This document shows positions 49,122 to 58,350 of a DNA stretch of 64,000 bases, one piece after another. The first letter of the stretch is position 1; every line of letters starts with the position of its first letter. The notes under the pieces were generated by a model. That model worked only from the letters and a program-made list of their open reading frames with translations, searched no databases and was not told the origin of the DNA. A program made the translations under genes and the position numbers. The stretch is from Cloacibacillus sp. An23 (lineage in GTDB: Bacteria; Synergistota; Synergistia; Synergistales; Synergistaceae), in NCBI RefSeq assembly GCF_002159945.1, contig NZ_NFJQ01000007.1, positions 62,001 through 126,000 on the forward strand, given 5' to 3'.

Positions 49122-51131
49122 TTGAAGTTGAAGGTTTCGCATATTCTGTTAGTAACCACAATGATGATGTTGCTGACAGCATCTCCCCCATTAGAATATA
49201 AACTTTTTGTAATTAAAGCGCACGCGTCCGAAAAGACTATCGATCTGCCGAAAGAAGAAATCAGCGGAAGCGCCGTCGAGGACGATAAGCTTATGCTGTC
49301 GCCCGGGTCGGTTACCGTTATACGTCCTCAGGAAATGAAGGGCGAACAAAAAAATCTTCCCGAATTGCTTAAGCAGGTTCCCGGGCTTCATGTGATAGAA
49401 CTGAAAGGACGCGGGGCTTATACCACCGCTTCGGTCCGCGGGAGTACATCGTCTCAGGTTTCCGTGTACGTTGACGGCGTGCTGATGAATTTAGGCAGCG
49501 AAGCAGCCGTAGACCTTTCCGCCATACCTGTAGAAAACGTAGAGAAAATAGAGGTCTACAGAGGATATATCCCCGCGAGGTTCGGCGGCGCTTCGATGGG
49601 CGGCGTCATCAATATCGTTACTTTGAAGCCTGAAGAAGCGGGCGGATCTCTCAGCGCAGGGATAGGTTCATACGGGCGCTTCCGCGGCGGCTTCACTTAC
49701 AATATGCCGCTTGGAGGCGGCGCCATGCTGGCCTCAGCGAATTATGAGCGCAGCGACGGCGATTTCGACTATTGGAACGACAACAATACGCCGTATACGC
49801 CGACCGACGATTACAAAGCCGATAGGCGGAATAACGGGTATAAGAATTCAGACGTTCTGGTCAAGTGGAGCGACGACGACTGGACTGTGGAAGGCGGATG
49901 GAAACGCAGCGACAGAGAGCTGCCGTACGCCGCGCCCGGGGCGGATAAGCCGAACAGCCCGCCAGGCGCGCGTCAGGTCGTAGACCAGTGGAACGCCGTC
50001 GTTTCAAGGAGAGGCGAGCTCGGCGATCTCAGCTATGGAGTACGTTTCGAATACCTGTATCAAACCAAAGAATACGACGACCCGGAAAACATGCTCGGCG
50101 GCTGGGGCGACCAGCACAATAAATATGAGACGCGCCGCTTCGGCGCGGCTTTTGACGGGGCGCTTCCGCTCGGCGAGCGCCATATGCTTGAATTCCTCTG
50201 GAATTATTATAACGAAGAGCTTCATACGAAAGGCGACGTCGTCGCTCTCGGCGGAAGAGAACGCCATACGCGCGATACATGGAACGGACAGCTGCAGGAT
50301 ACCGTCAGCCTTAATAAAAGCGGCGACTTCTGGCTCACTCCTATCGTCAGATGGAATTCCGCCGAGGGAGAAAGCAAATTTTCGTGGGGGGCCGCTCTGA
50401 CGAAGCGGCTTCCGAACGGCTGGACGGTCAAGCTGACCGGCGGGACGTACAACAGGGCTCCCAATATGTACGAACTCTATGGCGACGGGGCGTTCGTCGT
50501 CGCCAGCGAAAGTCTTGAGTGGGAAGAGGGCCGTCAGTACGACGTATCAGTCGCGTGGAAGGGCAATGTCGCCGAGGCCGACGTCACGGCCGAACTGACC
50601 TATTTTTACAGGAAGTCCGAAAATCTTATCGACTACATCATGACCAATCCGCGCTACGCGCAGTACAGGAACATCGGCGAAGCGGAAGTCTCCGGCCTCG
50701 AGCTGGAAGCGACGGTGAAGCACGGCAGATGGGACGCTTATTTGTCGGCGACATACATGGAGGCGAAGAACAAAACCCCTGGCTACATGTATGACTCGCC
50801 TCTGCCGAACCGTCCGAAGTGGGAGGCGCTTCTGCGCGTCGGCAGAAAGATACTGAAAGAAGACAGAGGAACGATATTCGCCGAGCTGCGGCATATAGGA
50901 GAGAATTATTACGACATGCGGGGCGAAGTCGGGTGGGACGACCTGACTACATTCGGCCTCGGTTTCAAATATCAGATAACCGATACTCTAAAGCTTGTAG
51001 CCGGAGTCGACGATCTGTTCGACGCAGGGTCGGACGTGCTGCTTTTCGCGACCGGAAACGGCCCGGAGAGGACGCTCTGGTATCCGATTCAGGGGCGCAC
51101 CTTCTACGCGACTCTGATCTGGACGTTCTAA
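49122..51131 (+). CDS. btuB: TonB-dependent corrinoid receptor (BtuB-like)
   Basis: Outer-membrane receptor that imports corrinoids using TonB energy (669 residues). It has a signal peptide to about KAHAS, a plug domain (PELLKQVPGLHVIELKG, SVRGSTSSQVSVYVDGVL, IPARFGGASMGGVINIV), then a 22-strand-type barrel ending in aromatic Phe (RTFYATLIWTF). Start is TTG 49122, eight bases after AGGAGG; the in-frame region upstream is riboswitch. Riboswitch control and the downstream BtuFDC and CbiR-like genes make corrinoid the substrate with good confidence. Confidence 0.9.
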   Translation: MKLKVSHILLVTTMMMLLTASPPLEYKLFVIKAHASEKTIDLPKEEISGSAVEDDKLMLSPGSVTVIRPQEMKGEQKNLPELLKQVPGLHVIELKGRGAYTTASVRGSTSSQVSVYVDGVLMNLGSEAAVDLSAIPVENVEKIEVYRGYIPARFGGASMGGVINIVTLKPEEAGGSLSAGIGSYGRFRGGFTYNMPLGGGAMLASANYERSDGDFDYWNDNNTPYTPTDDYKADRRNNGYKNSDVLVKWSDDDWTVEGGWKRSDRELPYAAPGADKPNSPPGARQVVDQWNAVVSRRGELGDLSYGVRFEYLYQTKEYDDPENMLGGWGDQHNKYETRRFGAAFDGALPLGERHMLEFLWNYYNEELHTKGDVVALGGRERHTRDTWNGQLQDTVSLNKSGDFWLTPIVRWNSAEGESKFSWGAALTKRLPNGWTVKLTGGTYNRAPNMYELYGDGAFVVASESLEWEEGRQYDVSVAWKGNVAEADVTAELTYFYRKSENLIDYIMTNPRYAQYRNIGEAEVSGLELEATVKHGRWDAYLSATYMEAKNKTPGYMYDSPLPNRPKWEALLRVGRKILKEDRGTIFAELRHIGENYYDMRGEVGWDDLTTFGLGFKYQITDTLKLVAGVDDLFDAGSDVLLFATGNGPERTLWYPIQGRTFYATLIWTF

Positions 51132-51250
51132 CCGTTTCACCACGGTTTTGCAGGGTGGTGGTCGTCGGGCGTAATGTTTTTTTTGCCGTCAACGCGAGGT
51201 TTTTTGTAAACAGCCGGACTATTTGCCATGTTAGGAAAGGATGATGAAAG

Positions 51251-53761
51251 ATGAAGCGCAGGATTTACACGGCATTTATATTTACGCTGCTCACGGCGTT
51301 CTGCCTTGTTTCCGCCGCGTCGGCGGATCTGCTTTATACGAGACAGGATCAGAGCTACTCAAACACGGCGCTCGGGATAATACAGGGAGACGGCTCGCCT
51401 GTCAGTCCGCTGGTAAGCAATATGGGCGGAAACGCCGGACAGGGCATATACCAGTTTGTGAACGGAAGCGGAGAATCCAAGATAGCGGTTTCTCTGTATA
51501 CGATGGGAGGAGCGGGCGACGTCGTCGATATATACAGCCCGGATGACGCAAATTGGGGCAGCTCATCCGCATGGTCATCTCCTACGGAAGTGACCACGTC
51601 GCTTGCAAATATCCGCAGGATCGTTTCTTTGGGGAATTATCTTTACGGCATAGCCTACGACAATTATTCCGTGAACAGGATATCCGCTGCGGACGGCGGC
51701 TATAAGGAGGACAAGACATACAAATATACGGAATCTGGAAAAGACACTCACGGCGAAGCCCTCGTCGCTTATAACGGCAAGCTGTACGCGATTTTCTCAG
51801 TATCGTCAGGCAACGTATGGGCCGGCGGCGCTTATTCGGCAAATAAGCTCGTCAGGTTCGACTCTGAGCTCAACGCCGAACAAACGGTCGAGATGCACGG
51901 CAAAAATCTCGACGGCGGCTCGGAAGGCGCGTATACGCTTTCCGGCAATAAGCTGTACGTAGCGACGCTCGGCGGCGTGCAGCAGTTTGATACGAACTGG
52001 AATCCCGAATCAAGCATAGAAATCGTGAACCTCGACGATATGTCGGTAACCCGGCCGGTGACCGCCCAGGCGATGAACGATAAGGATTCCACTTTCAAGC
52101 ATATGTTTAAGGCCGTCGTAGTCGCCGGCGACAAGGTGTACGTACAGGCTGCGAGATGGTCGTCGGAGGATGCGTATAAACCCGGGTACAGCGTCCGTAT
52201 TTACGAGACTACCGAGAGCGCTCTCGCCTCAGGAAATTTAGGCAAGGTCGTCAAGGAGTTTACGGGGGATACGGGGTGGAAATCGTCTCTGCTCTACGAC
52301 GCCGAGACAAAAGCCCTTTGGTGCGGCATCGGCTACGACCTCTGGCGTTACGACGGCGGCACATGGAAGCAGTACAATCAGGACTCGCTCGGCGGAATCA
52401 TAAGCGCTTTCGCCGCAATCACAAAGGAACCGCGATGGGCGAATTTTGCCGACACGTCGTGGTATGACGGCGAAGATGCGGCGTCCGGAACCCAAGACGA
52501 CCCGTATGTGATTGAGACCGCGGAACATCTGGCAGGGCTCGCGAAGCTTGTAAAAGACAGGGAGTCCACATTTGAGGGCAAATTCTTCGTCCTTGACGCG
52601 GATATAGACCTGCAGAACAGGGAATGGCTCCCGATCGGCTGGTTTATGAGCAACGCGAACAACTACGGCTTCGCCGGAGATTTCGACGGCAGGGGACACA
52701 GCGTCAAGGGACTTCTTGTAACTAAGGTGTCAAATGCCGGCGGTGAAAGCGATATGCAGTCCGAATGCCCGGCGCTCTTCGGTTATCTCGCGCCTGACGG
52801 AAGCGTCAGAAACCTTTATGCGGAGGGCGTCGTAAAAGGCAACAAGGCACAGGGCGCCGCCGTCCTCGTCACATGGAACACCGGGACGATCGACAACTGC
52901 GTCGTCTCCGGAGACGTCACGGCGGAGGGTTCGACCAGCCCGGCGCGTTCTTACGCAGGCGGAATATCCGGCGTCGCCGACGGCGGAGTCATCAGCAACT
53001 GCGTGTCGTACGGACGCTACACCGCGGAAACCGGCTGGAGCTACTCAGGCGGGTTCGTAGGCTATGCGTCGCAGGCGGCTACGTCCACGTTCCTTAACTG
53101 CGTCGGACTCGCGGAAAAGGCAAAAACCGGCATTTGTTCCGGCATGATCGGCGCTAAGGCCGAAAACTGCTACTACCTCAAGGGCGACGGAAGCGACGAG
53201 AGACCGACGGCGCCCGGAACGGCCCGCACGGCCGCCGGAATATCCTCCGAATCAGAAGCGCCCGTTTCTGCGGTGCTCTTCGACCCGGCGTCGATGAAGA
53301 ACGCCGGCACGGCAGGCGAAAACTATACCGTGCGGCTCGCGGCTTATCCGCTGCTTTCGCCTACCGACGGAATGCGGTGCGTATGGAGCTTCGACGATGC
53401 CGACGTACAGGTTGTGTCGGCCGAGGGGCTTTCCGCGACGATAAATTCAACAGCGGCCGGGGAGAAATATTTTACGGTAAGCGTAACCGGTATCAACGGC
53501 ATCGAAGCCGATGATGCCGAAAACGCGATCGTACTGCGCGGCAAAATACAGATAAACGAGAAACCTCCGGTCGCAGAGCCGGACCCGGACGATCCGGACA
53601 CCGAAGATATGGGCCCGGGCTCTGATCCTGAACCGGCTCCTGATCCCGCGCCTGCACAGGGCGGCGGCGGTGGCGGCGGCGGATGCAACGGCGGGTTTGG
53701 CGGAATCGCCTTGCTTGCGTTGGCTTTCGTACCGGCCGTAATAAGGCGGATCGGAAAATAA
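51251..53761 (+). CDS. large surface protein: repeat (propeller-like) + GLUG motifs + Synerg-CTERM
   Basis: Secreted protein of 836 residues. It has a signal peptide (FTLLTAFCLVSAASA). Residues ~30-390 contain repeated short blocks of the type LYxI/LYVA..D..., suggesting a beta-propeller: NYLYGIAYDNYSVNRIS, GKLYAIFSVSSG, GNKLYVATLGGVQQFD, KALWCGIGYDLWRYDGG. Residues ~400-640 carry GLUG-type beta-helix motifs (FAGDFDGRGHSVKGL, GTIDNCVVSGDV, GVISNCVSYGRY). An Ig-like segment and an Asp/Pro linker follow. The end GGGGCNGGFGGIALLALAF...RRIGK fits Synerg-CTERM, a surface-anchoring signal. It sits between the receptor and btuF under the riboswitch, so a corrinoid-capturing surface role, analogous to Bacteroides BtuG, is proposed. 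Confidence 0.8.
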   Translation: MKRRIYTAFIFTLLTAFCLVSAASADLLYTRQDQSYSNTALGIIQGDGSPVSPLVSNMGGNAGQGIYQFVNGSGESKIAVSLYTMGGAGDVVDIYSPDDANWGSSSAWSSPTEVTTSLANIRRIVSLGNYLYGIAYDNYSVNRISAADGGYKEDKTYKYTESGKDTHGEALVAYNGKLYAIFSVSSGNVWAGGAYSANKLVRFDSELNAEQTVEMHGKNLDGGSEGAYTLSGNKLYVATLGGVQQFDTNWNPESSIEIVNLDDMSVTRPVTAQAMNDKDSTFKHMFKAVVVAGDKVYVQAARWSSEDAYKPGYSVRIYETTESALASGNLGKVVKEFTGDTGWKSSLLYDAETKALWCGIGYDLWRYDGGTWKQYNQDSLGGIISAFAAITKEPRWANFADTSWYDGEDAASGTQDDPYVIETAEHLAGLAKLVKDRESTFEGKFFVLDADIDLQNREWLPIGWFMSNANNYGFAGDFDGRGHSVKGLLVTKVSNAGGESDMQSECPALFGYLAPDGSVRNLYAEGVVKGNKAQGAAVLVTWNTGTIDNCVVSGDVTAEGSTSPARSYAGGISGVADGGVISNCVSYGRYTAETGWSYSGGFVGYASQAATSTFLNCVGLAEKAKTGICSGMIGAKAENCYYLKGDGSDERPTAPGTARTAAGISSESEAPVSAVLFDPASMKNAGTAGENYTVRLAAYPLLSPTDGMRCVWSFDDADVQVVSAEGLSATINSTAAGEKYFTVSVTGINGIEADDAENAIVLRGKIQINEKPPVAEPDPDDPDTEDMGPGSDPEPAPDPAPAQGGGGGGGGCNGGFGGIALLALAFVPAVIRRIGK

Positions 53762-53897
53762 CGGGCGCGGTACATAGATAAACGTACGGCGCAGGCCGTC
53801 CGCGGCGAACGATTTTACGGCCGCTCGCCGCGGACGGCCCTTTACGAATACAGCAGTCCGTTCTTTTTTAGATTTAGGAGGGTTAGGAGGAAGCGCC

Positions 53898-54803
53898 GTG
53901 TCCGGCAAGCCGGTAAAAATTATTGCGCTTTTATTATTGTTCGTCGCGTTTTTATTATCTTCTCCCGTTTTGGCGGCCCCGCGCAGAATCGTCTCGCTGA
54001 GCCCCGTCGGGACGGAGATTTTGTATATGCTGAATCAGGGGGGCAATGTAGTCGGAGTAACCGATTTCTGCGACTATCCGCCCGAGGCCCGGCGGGTTCC
54101 GAAAGTCGGAGGCTTTACCGGCATATCGCTGGAAAATCTGATTTCGATGACGCCAGATCTCGTCGTTCTTCAGGATATACACGAGGAGCTCGCCTCAAAA
54201 CTATCCGGGCTGGGCGTCCCTTACGTCATGGCCAAGCAGGAAAGCGTCGAAGACGTTTATCGGTCGATACTCGCCGTAGGCGCGGCATGTTCCGCCGGCG
54301 AGCTTGCGGAGCGGCGCGCGGCAGATATCAAATCGTCGATCGCCTTAATCGCCGAAAAAACGGCGTCTTTGCCGAAGCGAAGCGTCCTTCTCTGTGTTTC
54401 CCGCGAGCCCGGCGAGCCGCGGATATCCGCTTTTTTCGCCGCGGGAGGCAAGACTTTCTATGACGAGCTGATTGCTCTTGCCGGAGGCGAGAACGTTCTG
54501 AAAAACGCTTCAGCCGCGTATCCGAAGATATCGGCCGAGGGGCTTGTGTCTCTGGACCCGGAGGTCGTTATCGATTTGGCCGGGGATGGCGCATATTATC
54601 ATTCTTCGGGGAATATCGACAGGGACGCCTTGTTCGCGGAGGAGCGGCTGCGCGGGCAGTGGCTCTCTGGGCCGAAGGTGCGCGCGGTGCGCGGCGGGCG
54701 CGTCTCCGTCCTGTGCGGCACGGTATATCTGCGCCCGGGGCCGCGCATTCCGGAGATTCTAAAGGCTTTCGCCGCGGCGATACACCCGGAGGCGGAGCTG
54801 TGA
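53898..54803 (+). CDS. btuF: corrinoid ABC transporter substrate-binding protein (BtuF)
   Basis: Periplasmic helical-backbone binding protein (301 residues) that hands corrinoid to the BtuCD importer. It has a signal peptide (IIALLLLFVAFLLSSPVLA), then RRIVSLSPVGTEILYML, the cobalamin-type VTDFCDYPPEA motif, and VGGFTGISLENLISMTPDLVV. GTG start after AGGAGG. Its stop overlaps the ATPase start by four bases. Haem or siderophore binding is possible by family, but the DYPPEA motif and riboswitch favour corrinoid. Confidence 0.9.
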   Translation: MSGKPVKIIALLLLFVAFLLSSPVLAAPRRIVSLSPVGTEILYMLNQGGNVVGVTDFCDYPPEARRVPKVGGFTGISLENLISMTPDLVVLQDIHEELASKLSGLGVPYVMAKQESVEDVYRSILAVGAACSAGELAERRAADIKSSIALIAEKTASLPKRSVLLCVSREPGEPRISAFFAAGGKTFYDELIALAGGENVLKNASAAYPKISAEGLVSLDPEVVIDLAGDGAYYHSSGNIDRDALFAEERLRGQWLSGPKVRAVRGGRVSVLCGTVYLRPGPRIPEILKAFAAAIHPEAEL

Positions 54804-55591
54804 GCGCCGCGAAGGCGGTAGACATCCGCGGCCTTTCTCTGTCGCTGGGAGGCGTGAGCGTTCTTAAGGACGTCTCCTGCTCTGTGGAGGCGGGGCGCTT
54901 TCTCGCCGTCCTCGGCCCCAACGGGGCCGGCAAGAGCACGCTGCTCAAGTGCGCGGGCGGGCTTGTGCGCGGGTGGAGCGGCGAGGCGCGGATTTTCGGC
55001 GAGCCGGTCGCCGCGATGACGCCGCGTGCCGTCGCCCGCCGCGTCGCTTGGGTGCATCAGGGGGGCGGCGAGGGGCTGCGTTACACGGTGCGCCAGTTCG
55101 TCTCGATGTCGCGCTTCGCGCTGCGTCCCGTCCTCGGAGGCGAGTCGGCCGCGGACCGCGCGGCGGTCGATGCGGCGCTTGAGACGGCGGGGGCGGCCCG
55201 GTTCGCGAAGCGGCGGCTCGCGGCTCTCTCGGGCGGCGAGCGCCAGCGCGCTTTTATAGCCGCGGCTCTCGCTCAGGAGACGGATATTCTTTTTCTTGAC
55301 GAGCCGACGAGCTTTCTCGACTACCGCGGGCAGGCGGAGGCTCTCGCGCTGGTGGAGCGCCTCAACAGAGACGGCGGCAAGACGGTAGTTATGGTGACGC
55401 ACGACGTGAATATCGCGCTGCGCTGCGCCGACGAGGCGCTCGCGATGAAGGACGGGCGCTCCGTGTGGCAGGGCAGCCCGCGCGAGCTGACGCGGGGCGG
55501 GCTGCTGCGCGAGCTTTTCGGCGTGGAGTTCGAGCTTTTCAGCGGCGCGGACGGGTCGCCTTACGCCTTCCTGACTGGGCCCGCGCGATGA
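54800..55591 (+). CDS. btuD: corrinoid ABC transporter ATP-binding protein (BtuD)
   Basis: ABC ATPase (263 residues) of the FecE/BtuD group. Walker A LGPNGAGKSTLLK, signature LSGGERQRAFIAAALAQ, Walker B ILFLDEPTSFLD, and a His switch in VTHDVN. GTG start at 54800 overlaps the btuF stop (GTGA); the longer frame to 54659 lies within btuF. Its own stop overlaps btuC (ATGA). Confidence 0.92.
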   Translation: MSAAKAVDIRGLSLSLGGVSVLKDVSCSVEAGRFLAVLGPNGAGKSTLLKCAGGLVRGWSGEARIFGEPVAAMTPRAVARRVAWVHQGGGEGLRYTVRQFVSMSRFALRPVLGGESAADRAAVDAALETAGAARFAKRRLAALSGGERQRAFIAAALAQETDILFLDEPTSFLDYRGQAEALALVERLNRDGGKTVVMVTHDVNIALRCADEALAMKDGRSVWQGSPRELTRGGLLRELFGVEFELFSGADGSPYAFLTGPAR

Positions 55592-56565
55592 GGGGGCGGC
55601 TTTTCGCGGCGGCTCTGCTGTCGCTCGCGGCTCTTTGCGCCGCTCCGTTCTTCGGCGCGGCGGCGGTGGATTTTCACGACGTTTTCGAGGCCGGGACGCC
55701 ATCCTGCCGTATCTTCTGGGAGATGCGCGTGCCGCGCGTCCTGCTCGCGTGGCTGACGGGTGCGACGCTTTCGGTCTGCGGGCTTATTTTTCAGGCGCTT
55801 TTCAGAAATTCGCTGGCTTCGCCCGATATGCTCGGCGTTTCGTCGGGCGCGGCGCTCGGCGCTGTTTTGTATATACGTCTCGGCTTCGCCTCGGCTTTCC
55901 TCGGTGTCATCGGCGGCGGGGCGTGCGCGGCCTTCCTCGGGGCCTGCGCCGCGGTTGCGGTGCTCTGCGCCGCCGGGAGTCTCAAGCGCGGCGGGTTTTC
56001 CGCCTCCTCGCTGCTGCTCGCGGGCGTCGCGCTGAATTTCCTCTGCGGCAGCCTCAATATGATAGTCCAGTACACGGGCGGCTATACCGATTCTTTCCGT
56101 ATGATGCGGTGGAGTATGGGCGGGCTGGACGCGATAGGGCCCGGCGCGCCGCTCGCGTCGCTGCCTGCGTTTATTTTCGTCGCTCTAGCGGGCTGGGCCG
56201 CCGGCCCGCAGCTCGACCTGCTCGTCTGCGGCGAGGAGCTCGCGGCGAGCCGCGGCGTTTCCGTGCGGGCGCTGCGCCGTTTTCTGTTTTTCGCCGTTTC
56301 GCTCGCCGTCGGCGTCAACGTCGCGCTCTGCGGCCCTATCGGCTTCGTTGGGCTGATGTGCCCGCATATCTGCCGCCGTCTGACTGGGTGGGCCGGGCAC
56401 CGAAGCCTCTCCGTCCTCTGCGTTTTCGCGGGGGGGCTGTTCCTCGTGCTATGCGACGCCGCCGCGAGGACCCTATGGGCTCCGGCGGAGCTGCCTGCCG
56501 GCATCATTACTTCGTCGGCGGGAGCACTGTTTTTTATACGGCTTGTGATAAAGGAGGCTGATTAG
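55588..56565 (+). CDS. btuC: corrinoid ABC transporter permease (BtuC)
   Basis: FecCD/BtuC-type permease (325 residues, about ten helices). PRVLLAWLTGATLSVCGLIFQALFRNSLASPDMLG (in parts) and GPIGFVGLMCPHICRRLTG are family hallmarks. ATG 55588 overlaps the btuD stop; the longer frame to 55465 lies within btuD. It is followed immediately, with no gap, by the CbiR-like gene. Confidence 0.92.
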   Translation: MRGRLFAAALLSLAALCAAPFFGAAAVDFHDVFEAGTPSCRIFWEMRVPRVLLAWLTGATLSVCGLIFQALFRNSLASPDMLGVSSGAALGAVLYIRLGFASAFLGVIGGGACAAFLGACAAVAVLCAAGSLKRGGFSASSLLLAGVALNFLCGSLNMIVQYTGGYTDSFRMMRWSMGGLDAIGPGAPLASLPAFIFVALAGWAAGPQLDLLVCGEELAASRGVSVRALRRFLFFAVSLAVGVNVALCGPIGFVGLMCPHICRRLTGWAGHRSLSVLCVFAGGLFLVLCDAAARTLWAPAELPAGIITSSAGALFFIRLVIKEAD

Positions 56566-57375
56566 ATGGCGCGGCTCGGATTTCCCGGAGTTTCCCTAGG
56601 CGGCGTTTCGTGGGTGGTGTGCGGCGGCTTCGCCGAGAATATGCGCGTCCTTTCGCGTGACGTCGATGATATGCAGTTTGTGCTTTTCGACAACGCTTAC
56701 GGCTCGAACATCCCGACGAAGGACGAGGTGCGGGCGCTCGCCGAGCTGCGGCGCGAGCTCAGGATGAGCTGCACCGTGCATTTTCCCGAGAACGTCTGCA
56801 TGTCGCTTGACGTGTCCGAGAGACGGCGATGTGAGGATTCATGTCTGAGGACGATGGGGCTTTTCGACGAACTTGAGCCTTACGCCTACGTGCTGCACCT
56901 CTGCGGCGAACGGTACGGAAAGCGCCCGAGCGCCGATATGGAGCGCTGGCGCGAGCTGACCGTCCGTTCCGCAGAACGCATCGCAGGAGCCGCGCGCGAC
57001 AGAAAGCTTATCTGCACAGAAACTCTCGACTTTGATTTCGACTATATTTGGCCGATTGTCAACGAGGTCGGAATTTCTGCCTGTATAGACATAGGACACC
57101 TCGTGATGTACGGCTATCCCGTCGAGGAACGGCTGAGGAAATATCTCAGCGCGGCGCGGGTGCTGCACATACACGGCGTGAGGCCCGACGGGACCGACCA
57201 CAGCGCCATGACTTATTTCGACAAAGGGCTTTTGTTTAGAGTCCTCGATATTCTCGCCTCCGACGGGCGCCGCCGCGTTATGACGATCGAAGTCTTTGAG
57301 GAGGACTACGGCCTGTCTGTAGATTTTTTGAGAAAATTCGCCCGCGAACGGGCAGAGGGGGATTTACATGCTTGA
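56566..57375 (+). CDS. cbiR: CbiR-like cobamide-remodelling phosphodiesterase
   Basis: TIM-barrel protein of the xylose-isomerase/AP-endonuclease-2 fold (269 residues). Likely metal ligands are seen in TVHFPE, YVLHLCGE, ICTETLDFDF, SACIDIGHLVMYGY, LHIHGVRPDGTDHS and MTIEVFE. CbiR, described from Akkermansia, is a member of this fold that hydrolyses cobamides to cobinamide phosphate so that the lower base can be exchanged. Location between btuC and exbB under a cobalamin riboswitch makes this role likely. A generic sugar isomerase is the fall-back. No other remodelling genes are in the window. Confidence 0.78.
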   Translation: MARLGFPGVSLGGVSWVVCGGFAENMRVLSRDVDDMQFVLFDNAYGSNIPTKDEVRALAELRRELRMSCTVHFPENVCMSLDVSERRRCEDSCLRTMGLFDELEPYAYVLHLCGERYGKRPSADMERWRELTVRSAERIAGAARDRKLICTETLDFDFDYIWPIVNEVGISACIDIGHLVMYGYPVEERLRKYLSAARVLHIHGVRPDGTDHSAMTYFDKGLLFRVLDILASDGRRRVMTIEVFEEDYGLSVDFLRKFARERAEGDLHA

Positions 57376-57967
57376 TTATATGAATGAAGGCGGAAGCATT
57401 ATGTGGGCGATCGCGGCTCTGTCCGCAGCGGCGCTCGCCGTAACGATAGAGCGGCTGATGTTTTTCCGCAAAGCCTCGGGAGACGCGGAGAATCTCGAGC
57501 GCGTCTTCGCCTCCGCCGTCAGCGGCGGGCACGGCAGAGGCGAACTTCAGTCCTCGCCCGCGTCGCTTTCGCGCCTTTTCTCCGACGCCCTTTCGCAGTG
57601 GGAGGCCGGGCGCGAAGACATGAAACTGCTCACCGAGGAGAGCGTCAGGCGCGAGATATACAGATGGGAGCGTCATCTGTTCGTCCTTGAGATTGTCGGC
57701 AAGCTCGCGCCGATGCTCGGCCTGCTCGGTACGGTGCTCGGCATGGTGGAGATGTTCGGCTCGCTGCACATGGGAGGGCAGATAAGCGCCGAAGCCGTGA
57801 CGGGCGGCATCTGGAAGGCGCTTTACACGACGGTCGCGGGGCTTTCCGTCGCGATTCCCGTCATCTTCGTCAACGGCCTGCTCAATTCCAGAATAGACGG
57901 CGAGGAGGAGAAGCTGCGGCGCGGCGCAGACTGGGTGATGCGTCTGCACAGGAAGCGCGGAGCATGA
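57368..57967 (+). CDS. exbB: ExbB/MotA/TolQ family proton channel subunit
   Basis: Inner-membrane energiser subunit (199 residues, three helices). N-terminal GGSIMWAIAALSAAALAVTIERL, then the conserved core LAPMLGLLGTVLGMVEMFGSL and TTVAGLSVAIPVIFVNGLL. With ExbD it converts the proton gradient into movement of TonB. It overlaps the CbiR-like gene by eight bases and exbD by four. Confidence 0.92.
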   Translation: MLDYMNEGGSIMWAIAALSAAALAVTIERLMFFRKASGDAENLERVFASAVSGGHGRGELQSSPASLSRLFSDALSQWEAGREDMKLLTEESVRREIYRWERHLFVLEIVGKLAPMLGLLGTVLGMVEMFGSLHMGGQISAEAVTGGIWKALYTTVAGLSVAIPVIFVNGLLNSRIDGEEEKLRRGADWVMRLHRKRGA

Positions 57968-58350
57968 GAAGGAATGGAAGGCGCGGCGTCGATATAGACA
58001 TAACGCCGCTTATCGACGTTCTTTTTATGCTGATTATATTCTTCGTCCTTACCACTTCGTTCGTACAGGGCAAACTAGACGTCGCGCTCCCGCGCGGCGA
58101 AGGCGGCTCGGCCGGCACGCGAGGGGCCGTCGTGCTGACCGTCGCCGCCGATAAAAGGCTCTACTGGGACGGGCGCGAGATAAGCAGGGACGAACTCTCC
58201 GCGGCCGCCGAGGCCGGCAAAGGGCGCGAAATACTGATAGCAGGGGACGAGGGCGTGCCCTACGGAGACGTGGCCTCGGTACTTTCGCTGCTGCGCGCCG
58301 GCGGCGTCGGCTCTGCGGGGCTGCTGATCTCCGGGGGCCGCGCCGAATGA
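57964..58350 (+). CDS. exbD: ExbD/TolR family protein
   Basis: Energiser subunit (128 residues): cytoplasmic GVDIDITPLIDVLFMLIIFF with the essential intramembrane Asp (PLIDVLF), then a periplasmic domain. ATGA overlaps on both sides couple it to exbB and tonB. Confidence 0.92.
   Translation: MRRNGRRGVDIDITPLIDVLFMLIIFFVLTTSFVQGKLDVALPRGEGGSAGTRGAVVLTVAADKRLYWDGREISRDELSAAAEAGKGREILIAGDEGVPYGDVASVLSLLRAGGVGSAGLLISGGRAE

Noticed and set aside
54599-55702. 367-codon leftward frame opposite btuD
   Set aside because: Antisense to an ATPase with all motifs; product is Arg/Ala-rich without domain.
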